DNA of 64,000 nt from an uncultured Roseobacter sp. Lineage in GTDB: Bacteria; Pseudomonadota; Alphaproteobacteria; Rhodobacterales; Rhodobacteraceae. The translations under genes and the position numbers were made by a program. Positions 26,623 through 35,587 of the stretch are shown here, piece by piece. The notes under the pieces are model-generated. The model had not been told where the DNA came from and searched no databases. It worked only from the letters and a program-made list of their open reading frames with translations. Position 1 is the first letter of the stretch, and every line of letters begins with the position of its first letter. The stretch covers positions 434,001 to 498,000 of the forward strand of contig NZ_CANKYM010000001.1 of NCBI RefSeq assembly GCF_947488185.1, in the 5' to 3' direction.

Positions 26623-28164
26623 TCAGAGCGGCCCGCCGTCCACCACCTGCTCCGGGTGGCGGTCCACCCAGTCTGCAAGCAGATCGGCCAGCGCCGGGTC
26701 ACCAGCCGCATCCGGCGCGCGTCGTGGCACGGGCACCCCCGCTTGCAGCGCCGCCACCAGGCAAGCCGCGTGATCACGCTCTGCCCGTTGCGGGCAATTC
26801 TCGGAACCGTGCAGGATCGTCGACAATAGCGTACCGCCGTAGCCGTTCTGATGATCCAGATCGGCACCGAGCTCGATGAAATACGTCATCAATTCGGGCA
26901 GACCTTCCCAGCCCGCAACATGCAGCGGGGTCAGGCCCTCGGCATCAGGCGCATCGAAGGGGACCCCCAGTCCCACCAGCCGTTTGATGTGATCGCCCTT
27001 GCCCGGCAGATGCAGGATCATGCGGATGATATCCCGGTAGGCCCCGGGCAACTGTGCGGGATCAATCCGTGTACCCCCGACATCGCTGCCTGACGCCTCG
27101 TTGGCAAGCAGCTCCTCTACCGGGCTCAGACGTGGCGCAGTACCCTTTGCCTCGATTGCATCCGCCAGAACCTGATTGCCGAACACACGCGCGTAAGCAT
27201 AGGCCGAATGCCCTTCGTAGGTGTCCGCAGGGTCCGCCCCCGCCGCCAGCAGAAGCTCTACCATCTCCCGGCCGGACATCCGGCGTGCGGCCTGATGCAA
27301 GGCCGGCATGACCCACGGGCGCTCTCCCCCCACATGGGTGCCATTGAAATCATTGGGCTGCGCGCCCGCCGCCAGCAGCAGCCTGACCGCTTCGACATCA
27401 TGGAAATCCATGGCCCGCAGCAACGCATTCGTGCCGCGCGGATCGGCCCCGTGTTTCAACAGCAACCGAAGCCCCTCGTGGTGTCCAAGTTCCGTGGCAT
27501 GGTAGAGCGACTCGTCATCATTCGGGTCCGCACCGCGTTCCAGCAGCCACTTCCCGAGCATCATGTTGTTCGCGTGGCCAATAGCGCCGTAGAGAGCGGA
27601 TAGCTGGTGATCATTGTCCGGCGCCACCGGCATGGAGTCATTCACGGACGCCCCATGGGCCAAAAGCAGTTCGGCAATGGCGATCATGTCGTCCGCACGG
27701 TCAGGGCGGTGATGGATGTACCGGGAAAAGGCTAGGTGACACATGGGTGTCCGCGCACCATGGGGGCGGACGGCGACCTGCGGATCGTCCGCCAATGCCG
27801 TTTTCACAGCTGCCAGATCATACAATGCCACCCGCAATCCGAACAGCCCCTCCGCCAAATCAGGTGTATCGGCGAGCAGCCTTTCAATCACGTGGCTCTG
27901 ACCCTGAAAGATCGCGATTTTGAGCCGTTGTTGCCGGGCCGCGCGATCAAGCCCCTGCAGCTCTGCAGCGAGCTTCAGGGCGGGCCAGCTTTCAAACTGA
28001 TTTTCACGGGCGATGACATGCAGGAAATCAGCATGTTTCAGCAGGGTGCCATCGGGGCGCGGCGGGTGGTTGGCAACACGTTGCCGGGCATAGGTTTCGT
28101 GCGCTTCATAAGCCCTGCGCAATGCCTTTGCGTCACGCCGCAGTTGATCAAGGGATTTTGTCAT
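26623..28164 (-). CDS. Ankyrin-repeat protein
   Basis: A 513-residue protein starting MTKSLDQLRRDAKALRRAYE, an N-terminal helical segment common to bacterial ankyrin proteins. About eight degenerate ankyrin repeats follow (for example LLKHGADPRGTNALLRAM, LLLAAGAQPNDFNG, EGLTPLHVAGWEGLPELM). No signal peptide is seen. The ATG at 28164 has GAGGA five bases upstream; an ATG at 28176 is also possible. Function is unknown; such proteins mediate protein contacts. Confidence 0.8.
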   Translation of the reverse strand: MTKSLDQLRRDAKALRRAYEAHETYARQRVANHPPRPDGTLLKHADFLHVIARENQFESWPALKLAAELQGLDRAARQQRLKIAIFQGQSHVIERLLADTPDLAEGLFGLRVALYDLAAVKTALADDPQVAVRPHGARTPMCHLAFSRYIHHRPDRADDMIAIAELLLAHGASVNDSMPVAPDNDHQLSALYGAIGHANNMMLGKWLLERGADPNDDESLYHATELGHHEGLRLLLKHGADPRGTNALLRAMDFHDVEAVRLLLAAGAQPNDFNGTHVGGERPWVMPALHQAARRMSGREMVELLLAAGADPADTYEGHSAYAYARVFGNQVLADAIEAKGTAPRLSPVEELLANEASGSDVGGTRIDPAQLPGAYRDIIRMILHLPGKGDHIKRLVGLGVPFDAPDAEGLTPLHVAGWEGLPELMTYFIELGADLDHQNGYGGTLLSTILHGSENCPQRAERDHAACLVAALQAGVPVPRRAPDAAGDPALADLLADWVDRHPEQVVDGGPL

Positions 28165-28496
28165 GGGTTTCCTCATATCCTGCCCTTCGGTCCGCTGGAT
28201 CGGGCATGAGAAACACCAAAGTGTTCTAAGCGATATGAAAGGGTGCCGATGACGGCTTTCCGCGGACCTGGTTGCCGCCCTCAGTCGGCTAATACAGAAT
28301 ACCCCAACACCCCGCTTCATGCCAAGAGGGAAGGCAGCCAGGCCACCAGTTTCGCCGGTTCTGCAGCGCAACATGTTCTGATCTTTGAGGTTTTTCCGAG
28401 TATGCAGAAAAGTGCAAATTTTGCCTCAAAGCTAACCGGTTGTTAGGGTATCCCAAGGCATACAGATCGGGACCGACCACTCGCTAGGAGGCCGAT
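28165..28496. other. Intergenic region, ankyrin gene / chemoreceptor
   Basis: About 330 bp between divergent genes. I see a short hairpin (AACAC-CAAA-GTGTT, near 28213-28226), an AACCGGTT palindrome near 28433, and the ribosome-binding site TAGGAGG before the chemoreceptor ATG. No gene or RNA is recognisable. Confidence 0.5.
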
Positions 28497-29396
28497 ATGT
28501 TACCGGAATCGCTCAAAAATACCTCGCTTGATACTCTTTTCCGCATGATCGTCGCGGCACTGACATCTGCGGGCTTGCTGTTGACGGCCTGTGCTGCCGT
28601 CATCGTCTATCTTTTGATGGAATCCGAACGCGATGCAGGCATCCTGTCGCATTCTGCCGACCCGGTTGGCATTGAGCTGGGCGAGGTCATTACGTCGGTC
28701 GGGTACGGCGGTTTGATCCACTCCTTCAAAAACTATGTCCTCAGAGGCACGGAACGGCATTTCGACGATATCTCTGATGACGCCCACGCTGCGAAAATTG
28801 CGCTGGAACGGCTGGCCAGAACCAGCCCCGAAAACAAGGTACATGCAGAGAACATCACCGCCGTCGTTGCTGCCTATCTGGCAAAATCCAACGACGTCAA
28901 AGCCATGTTGGAAGCAGGGGCTACGCCGGAGGACATTGATGCCGTCGTCAAGATTGACGATTCCCCAGCACTCGACGCTCTTGCCGCCATCTCCGCCGCT
29001 CAACAGCTTGCGTATGTGGAAGCCACAGGCCTCTCTGCGGAAGAAGGAAGCAAGAGCAAATCCGGACTGTTGAGCGACCTGCGAAGCGCACTTGGCTATG
29101 GCGGCATGATCCACCATTTCAAGAACTACGTATTGCGCAAGGACGCTCCGCGCGTCGAAAAAATCACGGCATCACTGGAGCGTGCAAAGCTTGATATCGA
29201 ACTCTACGCATCCCTATCCAACAATGCCACCGAGATCGCAGCACTCGACGCCTTGAGAGAAGTTGTTTCAGAATACGAACAAGGTTTGGAGCAAGCCAGA
29301 AGAGCGGTGGCGGAAGGTCTTTCAGCAATGGAGATCGACGCGCTCGTCAAGGTGTCGGACGGCCCAGCCCTGGAGGCACTTGCACAGCTTGATTAG
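28497..29396 (+). CDS. Chemoreceptor sensor half (cut by in-frame TAG)
   Basis: A 299-codon frame with one N-terminal membrane helix (about residues 14-42) and a periplasmic region built from two tandem copies of a domain. Copy 1 has VGYGGLIHSFKNYVLR and ends DDSPALDALAAI; copy 2 has LGYGGMIHHFKNYVLR and ends SDGPALEALAQL. The frame stops at TAG (29394-29396), just before the expected second membrane helix. The next frame (29406 on) is in the same register and supplies that helix, HAMP and signalling domain. This looks like one methyl-accepting protein interrupted by a nonsense codon. Confidence 0.75.
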   Translation: MLPESLKNTSLDTLFRMIVAALTSAGLLLTACAAVIVYLLMESERDAGILSHSADPVGIELGEVITSVGYGGLIHSFKNYVLRGTERHFDDISDDAHAAKIALERLARTSPENKVHAENITAVVAAYLAKSNDVKAMLEAGATPEDIDAVVKIDDSPALDALAAISAAQQLAYVEATGLSAEEGSKSKSGLLSDLRSALGYGGMIHHFKNYVLRKDAPRVEKITASLERAKLDIELYASLSNNATEIAALDALREVVSEYEQGLEQARRAVAEGLSAMEIDALVKVSDGPALEALAQLD

Positions 29397-29405
29397 ACAA
29401 TCAAC

Positions 29406-30917
29406 GTGAGCCTCTACGAACAAACCAGGGACCTGGATAACGACATACGTTCCTCAAAATACATCGGGATGATCATTGCATCGGCAACCGCATTGATCTG
29501 CGCTGGCTTAGCGCTCGGAATCGGGCGCATACTCAAAACCTCTGCCGTTGTACCGGCGAAAGATCTTTCTGAGCGCATCTCGGCATTGTCGCAGGGCAAC
29601 ACCGCAGTGACCTTCAGCGACCTAGCGGGAGAAACAGAAATTGGCTCTATCGCCGAAGCGGCCAGCGCCTTTCGATCCTCACTGATCCGAAATCTTGAAC
29701 TGACGGAAGCGGCCGAAAAGGCTGCAGAAGAGCATCGCGTCATGGCGGAAGAGCAAATGAGAATGCTTGCGGAGCAAAAGGCGCTCCATGAGGAACGCGA
29801 GCGTGCTGCAGCGGAAGCAACCCAGCGTCAGAAGGAGCAGGATGCCCTGCAGGAGCGAATCGGTCAGGTGTCGCAGGCTGCAGGTAACGGAGATTTCTCG
29901 ACACGTGTGTCCATGTCATCCAAACACAAGGATCTTGCTCTGGTCGGACGCCATGTAGATGACTTGCTAGAGACGGTGGAGACAGGCCTTGAAGCAATCT
30001 TTAGGGTCACGGGCAAGATGCATGACGGCGATCTGAGCGCGCGTATGGACGGTGATTTCAAAGGCGCGTTTCTCGATTTGCAAAAATCATTCAATGCTTC
30101 GCTGATGCAGATCGCGAAACTGGTGGATGCTGTGCTTGAAAACGCGCAAGCGATTGATGCTGATACGGATGCGATAGCCAATGCCACCCAATCCTTGGCC
30201 AAACGCACCGAGTCGCAGGCGGCGTCTTTGCAGGAATCGTCCAGCGCGGTGGCGGAACTGTCGGCGTCTGTCGAGTCCGTTTCCACGCAGGCGGGTGAAG
30301 CGCGAGACCTCACCAACGAAGCGCTGGATATCGCCAACAAGACCGGGGATGTCGTAAAGCGAGCAGTGGCATCCATGGCTGCAATTGTACATGCATCCAA
30401 GGAAATCTCGAAGGTCACTTCGCTGATCGATGATATTTCATTTCAAACGAACCTGCTTGCGCTCAACGCGGGTGTTGAAGCGGCCAGAGCCGGAGAAAGT
30501 GGGCGCGGCTTCAGCGTCGTCGCCTCAGAAGTGCGCGCATTGGCGCAACGCGCGGCAACCGCTGCAAGCGAGATCAACACCCTGATCGAGACAAGCGAAG
30601 TACAGGTAACCAAAGGCGCCAAGCAGGTGGATGAAACCGGCGATGCGATTTCCAGGATTTCCGACTTTATTGAAGGTCTGAACGAAGCCATGCACTCCGT
30701 TGCCAATGCGACGGTTGAGCAAACGGCAGCCCTCACACAGGTAAGTGGCGCAATGAGTGAATTGGATGGCGTCACCCAGCAGAATGCTGCGATGTTCGAG
30801 GAAACTGCCGCATCGACCGCCGCGCTCAAGGTGAGAACCGACGCGCTTATTGAAACCAGCGGGTGCTTCAAAACAGGCGCTGGTGCCGAAACGCATGCGC
30901 AAGCGGCACTGAACTGA
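29406..30917 (+). CDS. Chemoreceptor signalling half (TM2-HAMP-MCP)
   Basis: A 503-codon frame beginning at a GTG with no visible ribosome-binding site, ten bases past the TAG that ends the sensor half. It contains a membrane helix ([22 protein letters not shown]), a HAMP domain, a coiled-coil linker rich in Glu and Ala, a second HAMP-like segment, and the MCP hairpin tip [21 protein letters not shown] with flanking helices. In an intact gene it would bind CheW/CheA. It is probably expressed only by read-through or not at all, unless the TAG is a sequencing error. Confidence 0.75.
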   Translation: MSLYEQTRDLDNDIRSSKYIGMIIASATALICAGLALGIGRILKTSAVVPAKDLSERISALSQGNTAVTFSDLAGETEIGSIAEAASAFRSSLIRNLELTEAAEKAAEEHRVMAEEQMRMLAEQKALHEERERAAAEATQRQKEQDALQERIGQVSQAAGNGDFSTRVSMSSKHKDLALVGRHVDDLLETVETGLEAIFRVTGKMHDGDLSARMDGDFKGAFLDLQKSFNASLMQIAKLVDAVLENAQAIDADTDAIANATQSLAKRTESQAASLQESSSAVAELSASVESVSTQAGEARDLTNEALDIANKTGDVVKRAVASMAAIVHASKEISKVTSLIDDISFQTNLLALNAGVEAARAGESGRGFSVVASEVRALAQRAATAASEINTLIETSEVQVTKGAKQVDETGDAISRISDFIEGLNEAMHSVANATVEQTAALTQVSGAMSELDGVTQQNAAMFEETAASTAALKVRTDALIETSGCFKTGAGAETHAQAALN

Positions 30918-30923
30918 ACACAA

Positions 30924-30943
30924 CCAAACCAAACCAAACCAAA
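30924..30943. repeat. Four tandem CCAAA units
   Basis: Immediately after the chemoreceptor stop, the pentamer CCAAA is repeated four times without interruption (20 bp). It lies directly before a strong stem-loop. Such short arrays vary in copy number by slippage; no function is apparent. Confidence 0.75.
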
Positions 30944-30946
30944 TCA

Positions 30947-30973
30947 TGTACCGCGCACCCGTTGCGCGGTACA
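30947..30973 (+). terminator. Stem-loop after the chemoreceptor gene
   Basis: A perfect 10-bp inverted repeat, TGTACCGCGC ... GCGCGGTACA, with a 7-nt loop lies 29 bp past the stop. It is followed by ATCGTTAAAA without a long T-run, so it is a probable but weak intrinsic terminator. Confidence 0.55.
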
Positions 30974-31316
30974 ATCGTTAAAAGACGCCCAACTGTTCGT
31001 CTCTCAGGTCGCACAGTCGCATCAACTCAAACAAGGATTTTGCGATTGTTGTGCGTCGACTTCTGCGCGAGATCGTATCCACACCTCCTTCTTTTGGGGC
31101 TGCATTCCCAGTGAGTACGACAACCTGTTCAAAACGCATCCAGATGACCCGCGGCCAGAGCCCTCTCAACTCCACATAATAGCAGGAGCCAAGGGACAAG
31201 AGGCCGCACAGTGCCGTCTTGTGATTTCGGGAGGTACAAATATATCTGACGGATATAAGCGAAAACCGCCGATGGGCGAGCACGTCAGACCTCAAAATCA
31301 CAAAGAAGGAAGCGCG
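30974..31316. other. Intergenic region before chorismate mutase
   Basis: About 340 bp. A long minus-strand frame crosses it but lacks recognisable motifs and runs antisense through the chorismate mutase gene, so I do not call it. No RNA or element is recognised. Confidence 0.45.
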
Positions 31317-31619
31317 ATGAGCATCCGAAAGCCGCCACACCTCTGCGAAAAGATGCAGGATCTTCGCGTTGAAATAGATGCTATTGATGCCGATCTGATT
31401 GATCTTCTTGCGGAGCGCAGCCGGTACATTGATCGCGCTGTCGTCCTCAAAGAAGCAGAGGGCTTGCCCGCACGCATCACGGACCGGGTTGAAGAAGTCG
31501 TAAGCAATGTGGCAACCCGCGCCTGCGCACAGGGCTTGGATCCGGTCCTTGTAGAGAACATTTGGCGCGGCTTGATCGAGTGGTCTATTGACCGTGAAGC
31601 GGAACACCTCGGCGCGTGA
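31317..31619 (+). CDS. Chorismate mutase (AroQ type, monofunctional)
   Basis: A 100-residue AroQ-fold protein. MQDLRVEIDAIDADLIDLLAERSRYI carries the catalytic helix-1 pattern, and VENIWRGLIEWSIDRE closes the fold. It converts chorismate to prephenate for Phe/Tyr, or belongs to the isochorismate-pyruvate-lyase-like subgroup. The ATG at 31317 is preceded by GAAGGA six bases upstream; the frame is open further upstream without support. Confidence 0.85.
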   Translation: MSIRKPPHLCEKMQDLRVEIDAIDADLIDLLAERSRYIDRAVVLKEAEGLPARITDRVEEVVSNVATRACAQGLDPVLVENIWRGLIEWSIDREAEHLGA

Positions 31620-31708
31620 CTCTGATACGTTGCGGCTTCTTGCAAGACACAAGGTCAGTAGACCATGGGAAACCATGTAAGATGGAATACAACTCCATTC
31701 GGCCAAGC

Positions 31709-32920
31709 CTATCGACCATCAACGATGCTCTTTGAGATCGCTCGGAAAACAGCGACAGTCTCATGATCACGGGTGTCAAAATCAGGATCGGCGCTGGATT
31801 TTATGATCACGATCCGCCGAACACGATCAACATAGATGTACTGCCCCCAAATCCCAATCGCGAGAAATTCATCTTCAGGCGCCTCGGGTATCCACCAGTG
31901 ATACCCATACCCAAAGGTCCAGGAAGATGCCGGGTTTTCGCCCGGTTCAAGATGCGGCCCGATTGGCCGCGTTGAGTTTGTGACCCAGTCGCTGGGTACG
32001 ATCTGGTGAGAGCCGCGCCTACCAGACATCAGGTAGAGGCGACCGAAACGCGCGTAGTCGCGCAATCGCGCATTCAGACAGCAAAACGGCAAAACGGCAC
32101 CCGCGCGCCCGGTGTTCCAGAACGCATCGCTTTCGGCGCCCATAGGCGTCCAGAGGCGCGCCTCCAGGTATCTCTCCAGCGGCATACCTGTTGCTGCCTC
32201 CAGCATCAGACCAATCGCGATGCTGTCTGAACTGATGTAGTTGTTATAGGTGCCAGCCGGTCTGTCATTGACCAAAGTCACCAGCGTGTCCCGCATGTCG
32301 GCACCCGCAGCGAGCTTGAAAAACAGCATGTTCACGTCCGAAAACGGATTGCCATAGTCTTCATCGAAGGACACGCCGGAAGACATGGTGAGCGCGTCTT
32401 CAATCGTGACACCATCATATCCCGACCCCGCCAGTTCAGGCACGTATTGGTCGATGCGGTCGGCCAGACTGCCGATATGTCCTTCCTCGACAGCTATGCC
32501 AACCAGTGCGGACAAAACTGATTTTGCCATAGACCAAGAGGTGAAACGTGAAGTCTCAGTCGCGCCCAGCCGGTATTCCTCATGGGCTATTGAGCCGTCG
32601 TGAACCACAATCAGTCCAGTCGTTTGCGTCTCGTCGAGGAACGTCGCGGTGTCGCGGAGTTCACCATTGTACCTATAAGTTTGCGATAACGGGCGGGGGT
32701 CGGACGTAAACGCCCAAACCGACCCGCTAGCCGCAACATCGCGATAGGGGAAAACCCGTTCCATGGTTCGGAAATTCTCGACCCACTTATCGTCAGAGAA
32801 AAGCGTGATGCCCGCCCAATACGGCGAGGTCCAAAGCCATAGAAAACCACCGCCCCCTGCCAAGACCAGCAAGATCAGAATTCCCAGGGCGACGCGCACA
32901 AGACGGCTTGCAATCCTCAT
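31709..32920 (-). CDS. Membrane-anchored serine hydrolase (class C beta-lactamase family)
   Basis: A 403-residue protein with an N-terminal membrane helix (VALGILILLVLAGGGGFLWL) anchoring a periplasmic beta-lactamase-fold domain. The SxxK nucleophile motif is SMAKS, a Tyr-Asn motif lies in GTYNNYISSDS, and GIWGQYIYVD sits where the third (KTG-like) motif is expected. Family members act as D,D-peptidases, esterases or amidases. Substrate is unknown. The ATG at 32920 has GAGGA upstream. Confidence 0.85.
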   Translation of the reverse strand: MRIASRLVRVALGILILLVLAGGGGFLWLWTSPYWAGITLFSDDKWVENFRTMERVFPYRDVAASGSVWAFTSDPRPLSQTYRYNGELRDTATFLDETQTTGLIVVHDGSIAHEEYRLGATETSRFTSWSMAKSVLSALVGIAVEEGHIGSLADRIDQYVPELAGSGYDGVTIEDALTMSSGVSFDEDYGNPFSDVNMLFFKLAAGADMRDTLVTLVNDRPAGTYNNYISSDSIAIGLMLEAATGMPLERYLEARLWTPMGAESDAFWNTGRAGAVLPFCCLNARLRDYARFGRLYLMSGRRGSHQIVPSDWVTNSTRPIGPHLEPGENPASSWTFGYGYHWWIPEAPEDEFLAIGIWGQYIYVDRVRRIVIIKSSADPDFDTRDHETVAVFRAISKSIVDGR

Positions 32921-33013
32921 CAAAGATGTCCTCGTATGGTTGCAATTGTCGGTGTGCTAGCCCGACATTGTGAAGGGCTGAAGCACCGTGTCGCCAACGT
33001 CAGGTAGTTATTC

Positions 33014-33793
33014 GTGAACGACACCCCATTTGCCTTTGCGCTGGCCGAAGCGCGCGTGCTTGCGGCCAGTTCGCGGTTTTGGCTTATCTTTCTGGCGATA
33101 ACGGCACTGGTCTTTGCCACCGGACCCTTTGGCACGTTCGACAGTTTGGTTCTGGGCGTACGCCTCGTTTATTGGACCATGGTCAGCCTGGGGAGTTTCT
33201 GGCTGGGGTTTTTGACATCGATGACTTGTGCCAGCCACGCAGAGGATTGGGACCTGTCCCCGCGCGTGTCAGTCGTCTTGGGCGGCATGATTGCGGGCGT
33301 TCCAATCGCCCTGTTTGTCGCGGCGCTGGATGTAGCGTTTTTTGCCGAACCTTTTTTGTCGTCAGTCCGGATGCTCACGCCTTACGCATCATTCGTCGCT
33401 GTGATCGTCGGTTTGATTTACGAGGGCTTTGGGACTGCGGCGCGTCACAAGACCAAAGTGACCGATGCGGGACAGAACTGGCTGAACAAACTGCCAGCGG
33501 AAGTTGGCCGAGAGATTTTGTGGCTGCAGGCACAGGATCACTATGTTCTGGCCCGTACGCGCTTGGGCGAAACCCTGATCCGGGGTTCCCTGTCAGAAGC
33601 TGATGCCGCCTTGAGAGGATATGGCCTGCGCGTGCACCGATCCTGGTGGGTTGCGCAGGATCAGATGGACCGATTGACCCATTCCGGTGGTGCCGGAAAA
33701 CTGTTCCTGAAGAACGGGGAGGCCGTGCCTGTCGGACGAGCCTTCCGCAAAGAGGTGCGCGCGGCGCTGTCAGCGCAAAAGGCTGATACGTAG
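33014..33793 (+). CDS. Membrane LytTR-type DNA-binding regulator
   Basis: A 259-residue protein with four predicted membrane helices (about residues 20-40, 45-70, 85-110, 120-140) followed by a LytTR domain (EILWLQAQDHYVLARTRLGE, YGLRVHRSWWVAQDQMDRL, VPVGRAFRKEVRAAL). Such proteins tie transcription to a membrane signal. The start is GTG at 33014 with a weak ribosome-binding site. It diverges from the serine hydrolase, a possible target. Confidence 0.8.
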   Translation: MNDTPFAFALAEARVLAASSRFWLIFLAITALVFATGPFGTFDSLVLGVRLVYWTMVSLGSFWLGFLTSMTCASHAEDWDLSPRVSVVLGGMIAGVPIALFVAALDVAFFAEPFLSSVRMLTPYASFVAVIVGLIYEGFGTAARHKTKVTDAGQNWLNKLPAEVGREILWLQAQDHYVLARTRLGETLIRGSLSEADAALRGYGLRVHRSWWVAQDQMDRLTHSGGAGKLFLKNGEAVPVGRAFRKEVRAALSAQKADT

Positions 33794-33868
33794 AGTGACC
33801 TTCTGGGTTGGTGTTTCGGAGGCCGCCACAATGGGGGTGTTTTGCGCGTCTCGAGCTGCTCTTCTGGA

Positions 33869-34150
33869 TCAGGTCAGCGGGGCACAGCCTATCAGCCCCG
33901 CGGGCAGCACGACCACGGCCCCCGCCCGGTAGAGCTGCGCGACAAAATCCGCATCGTCGCTCACAAGCACCGTGCCAAGCGCCGTGGTGTCTGTAATCGA
34001 AATATGGTCCGGCAACGCATCGATAAAATCTGCTGTCGCAAACGGAACCAGCGCCGCAGGCGCGTCGCTCGACAGCAGCATCACCGAGGCCAGAAGCACA
34101 AGCCAACCGGTACCCAGAACACCCAATCCCATCAGCCATTTAATAGTCAT
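33869..34150 (-). CDS. Small exported or membrane protein, unknown
   Basis: A 93-residue protein with one N-terminal membrane helix (WLMGLGVLGTGWLVLLASVMLL) and a short soluble part. It overlaps the upstream gene by 11 bp and closes a four-gene minus-strand operon. I do not recognise a family. Confidence 0.5.
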   Translation of the reverse strand: MTIKWLMGLGVLGTGWLVLLASVMLLSSDAPAALVPFATADFIDALPDHISITDTTALGTVLVSDDADFVAQLYRAGAVVVLPAGLIGCAPLT

Positions 34151-35186
34151 GGATGTGCTCCACGGTCACACCGGCTGCCAGAAATGCACGAAGCCGATCC
34201 CCAAGATCACGCACCTTGAGCCCGACCAGATGCCGATAGTCGCCGTACCCCTGCCGGCGCATGGAACTGCGGGCACCTTCAAATTGGGCAGTATCGGCAA
34301 GAACCGTCAGCATGATGTCATCATTTCCTGCAATCTCCACAAAATCCGTACCGTCCTGCGCCATGCTCAGCATCAGTTCAGTCAGCGCGCGGTACCGCAG
34401 CGTTTCAAGTTCCGTGCCTTCATCGCGTTGCGCAACCACGGTGACACCTTCCTGCGCAGGGCCAGAATACCCTGTCACAATCATACGCAAGGTTAACGCA
34501 TCGGGGCCGATATTCTCGACTGCTGCGCTGATAACCCCCGCATAGGCCGCCTTCGTCCGATACTCCAGACCAAGGGCTATTTGCCGTTCGCGGTCCCGCA
34601 AACCTGTCGCGGCGGCGGCCTCCAAGGCCGCGGCATCAGAGAGAAAATCCCACCGGTACCAAGGCACCTGCTGCAGAAAGGTCGCATATCCGCGCGCCTG
34701 GCTTGCGGAAAGATCGTCCAGCGGAGCGCGTGTCGGCCCACGAAACCAGACCACGGCACGCCCGACGGTTTCCTCATAGGCGGCCTTGAACACCAATTCG
34801 ACGGTGAAACTGATGCCGATCACATAGACCATTTGCTTGGTCTCCCAGGGAAATCCACCGTGCTGGCCTGATGTTTTCGACAGGTCGCATAGCGAGGCCC
34901 AGAACCCGTGAATACCCTGCAGAAACCCAAAATCATGCGGATCACCGGTTGCGATGACCTGCGCATAGTCGTCATAGGCATGCACGATATGCCATTCAGG
35001 ATAGGTCAGATAAGTGCGGCTCTCCGGACGGTGATGCTCTGATGGCAGGATCGCCGCGTAGTCATTGGAAGTGCTTTCGCCACGGCAGGCAATCTCGTTA
35101 TGGGCAACTGGAATCAGCAGCATAACGACAAGCAGCAGCAAAAGAAGGATCGCGCCTCGAATGACGCGCCACAACAGGGAGATCAC
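34140..35186 (-). CDS. Membrane-anchored protein of unknown function
   Basis: A 348-residue protein with an N-terminal hydrophobic anchor (VIRGAILLLLLLVVMLLIPVA) and a soluble part with YLTYPEWHIVHAYDDYA and many Trp/Tyr residues. The GTG at 35186 overlaps the upstream stop as GTGA; a TTG at 35213 is the other option. It sits between a DUF4383-like membrane protein and a small membrane protein, in an operon with an FAD oxidase. No function can be assigned. Confidence 0.6.
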   Translation of the reverse strand: MISLLWRVIRGAILLLLLLVVMLLIPVAHNEIACRGESTSNDYAAILPSEHHRPESRTYLTYPEWHIVHAYDDYAQVIATGDPHDFGFLQGIHGFWASLCDLSKTSGQHGGFPWETKQMVYVIGISFTVELVFKAAYEETVGRAVVWFRGPTRAPLDDLSASQARGYATFLQQVPWYRWDFLSDAAALEAAAATGLRDRERQIALGLEYRTKAAYAGVISAAVENIGPDALTLRMIVTGYSGPAQEGVTVVAQRDEGTELETLRYRALTELMLSMAQDGTDFVEIAGNDDIMLTVLADTAQFEGARSSMRRQGYGDYRHLVGLKVRDLGDRLRAFLAAGVTVEHIHDY

Positions 35187-35587
35187 GCGCGATCCAGTTT
35201 CAGACCGGCCCAAAGCGCGACTGCACCCAACAGCAGGTGCGGCACGTTCGCTGCAAGCCGCAGGAAGGTGAATGACAGTCCAGCAGAAACATTGGTGAAG
35301 ATGCCCAGATCAAGATAACCATAGCCGGTGAAGAAACCGAAGACACCATCGCCCAGATAAAGCGCGCCGAACACGATGAGAAAGAACCTGGCGGATTGCT
35401 TGGACCAGAGCGCTGCAAAAAGCGCCCAGAGCGCCGAGGCGACATGCAGGGCGTCATCGAAGATATCGAGCGCAAAGATACCAAAGGCCAGTCCCTCCGC
35501 ATCCGTCAGCCCGGGGATGTAGTTGAGCGAGGCCGCGGCCAGCAGCACGACGACATAGACAAGGCAGATCTTTTGCAGGATGCTCAT
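35183..35587 (-). CDS. DUF4383-like membrane protein
   Basis: A 134-residue protein with four hydrophobic helices and the pattern HVASALWALFAALWS ... YLGDGVFGFFTGYGYLDLGI ... NVPHLLLGAVALWAG, which resembles DUF4383. The role is unknown. It overlaps the FAD oxidase by 4 bp and the downstream gene by 4 bp. Confidence 0.65.
   Translation of the reverse strand: MSILQKICLVYVVVLLAAASLNYIPGLTDAEGLAFGIFALDIFDDALHVASALWALFAALWSKQSARFFLIVFGALYLGDGVFGFFTGYGYLDLGIFTNVSAGLSFTFLRLAANVPHLLLGAVALWAGLKLDRA

Noticed and set aside
30978..31706. Minus-strand frame of 242 codons antisense to chorismate mutase
   Set aside because: The chorismate mutase on the plus strand has clear family motifs and a good ribosome-binding site; the antisense frame has none.
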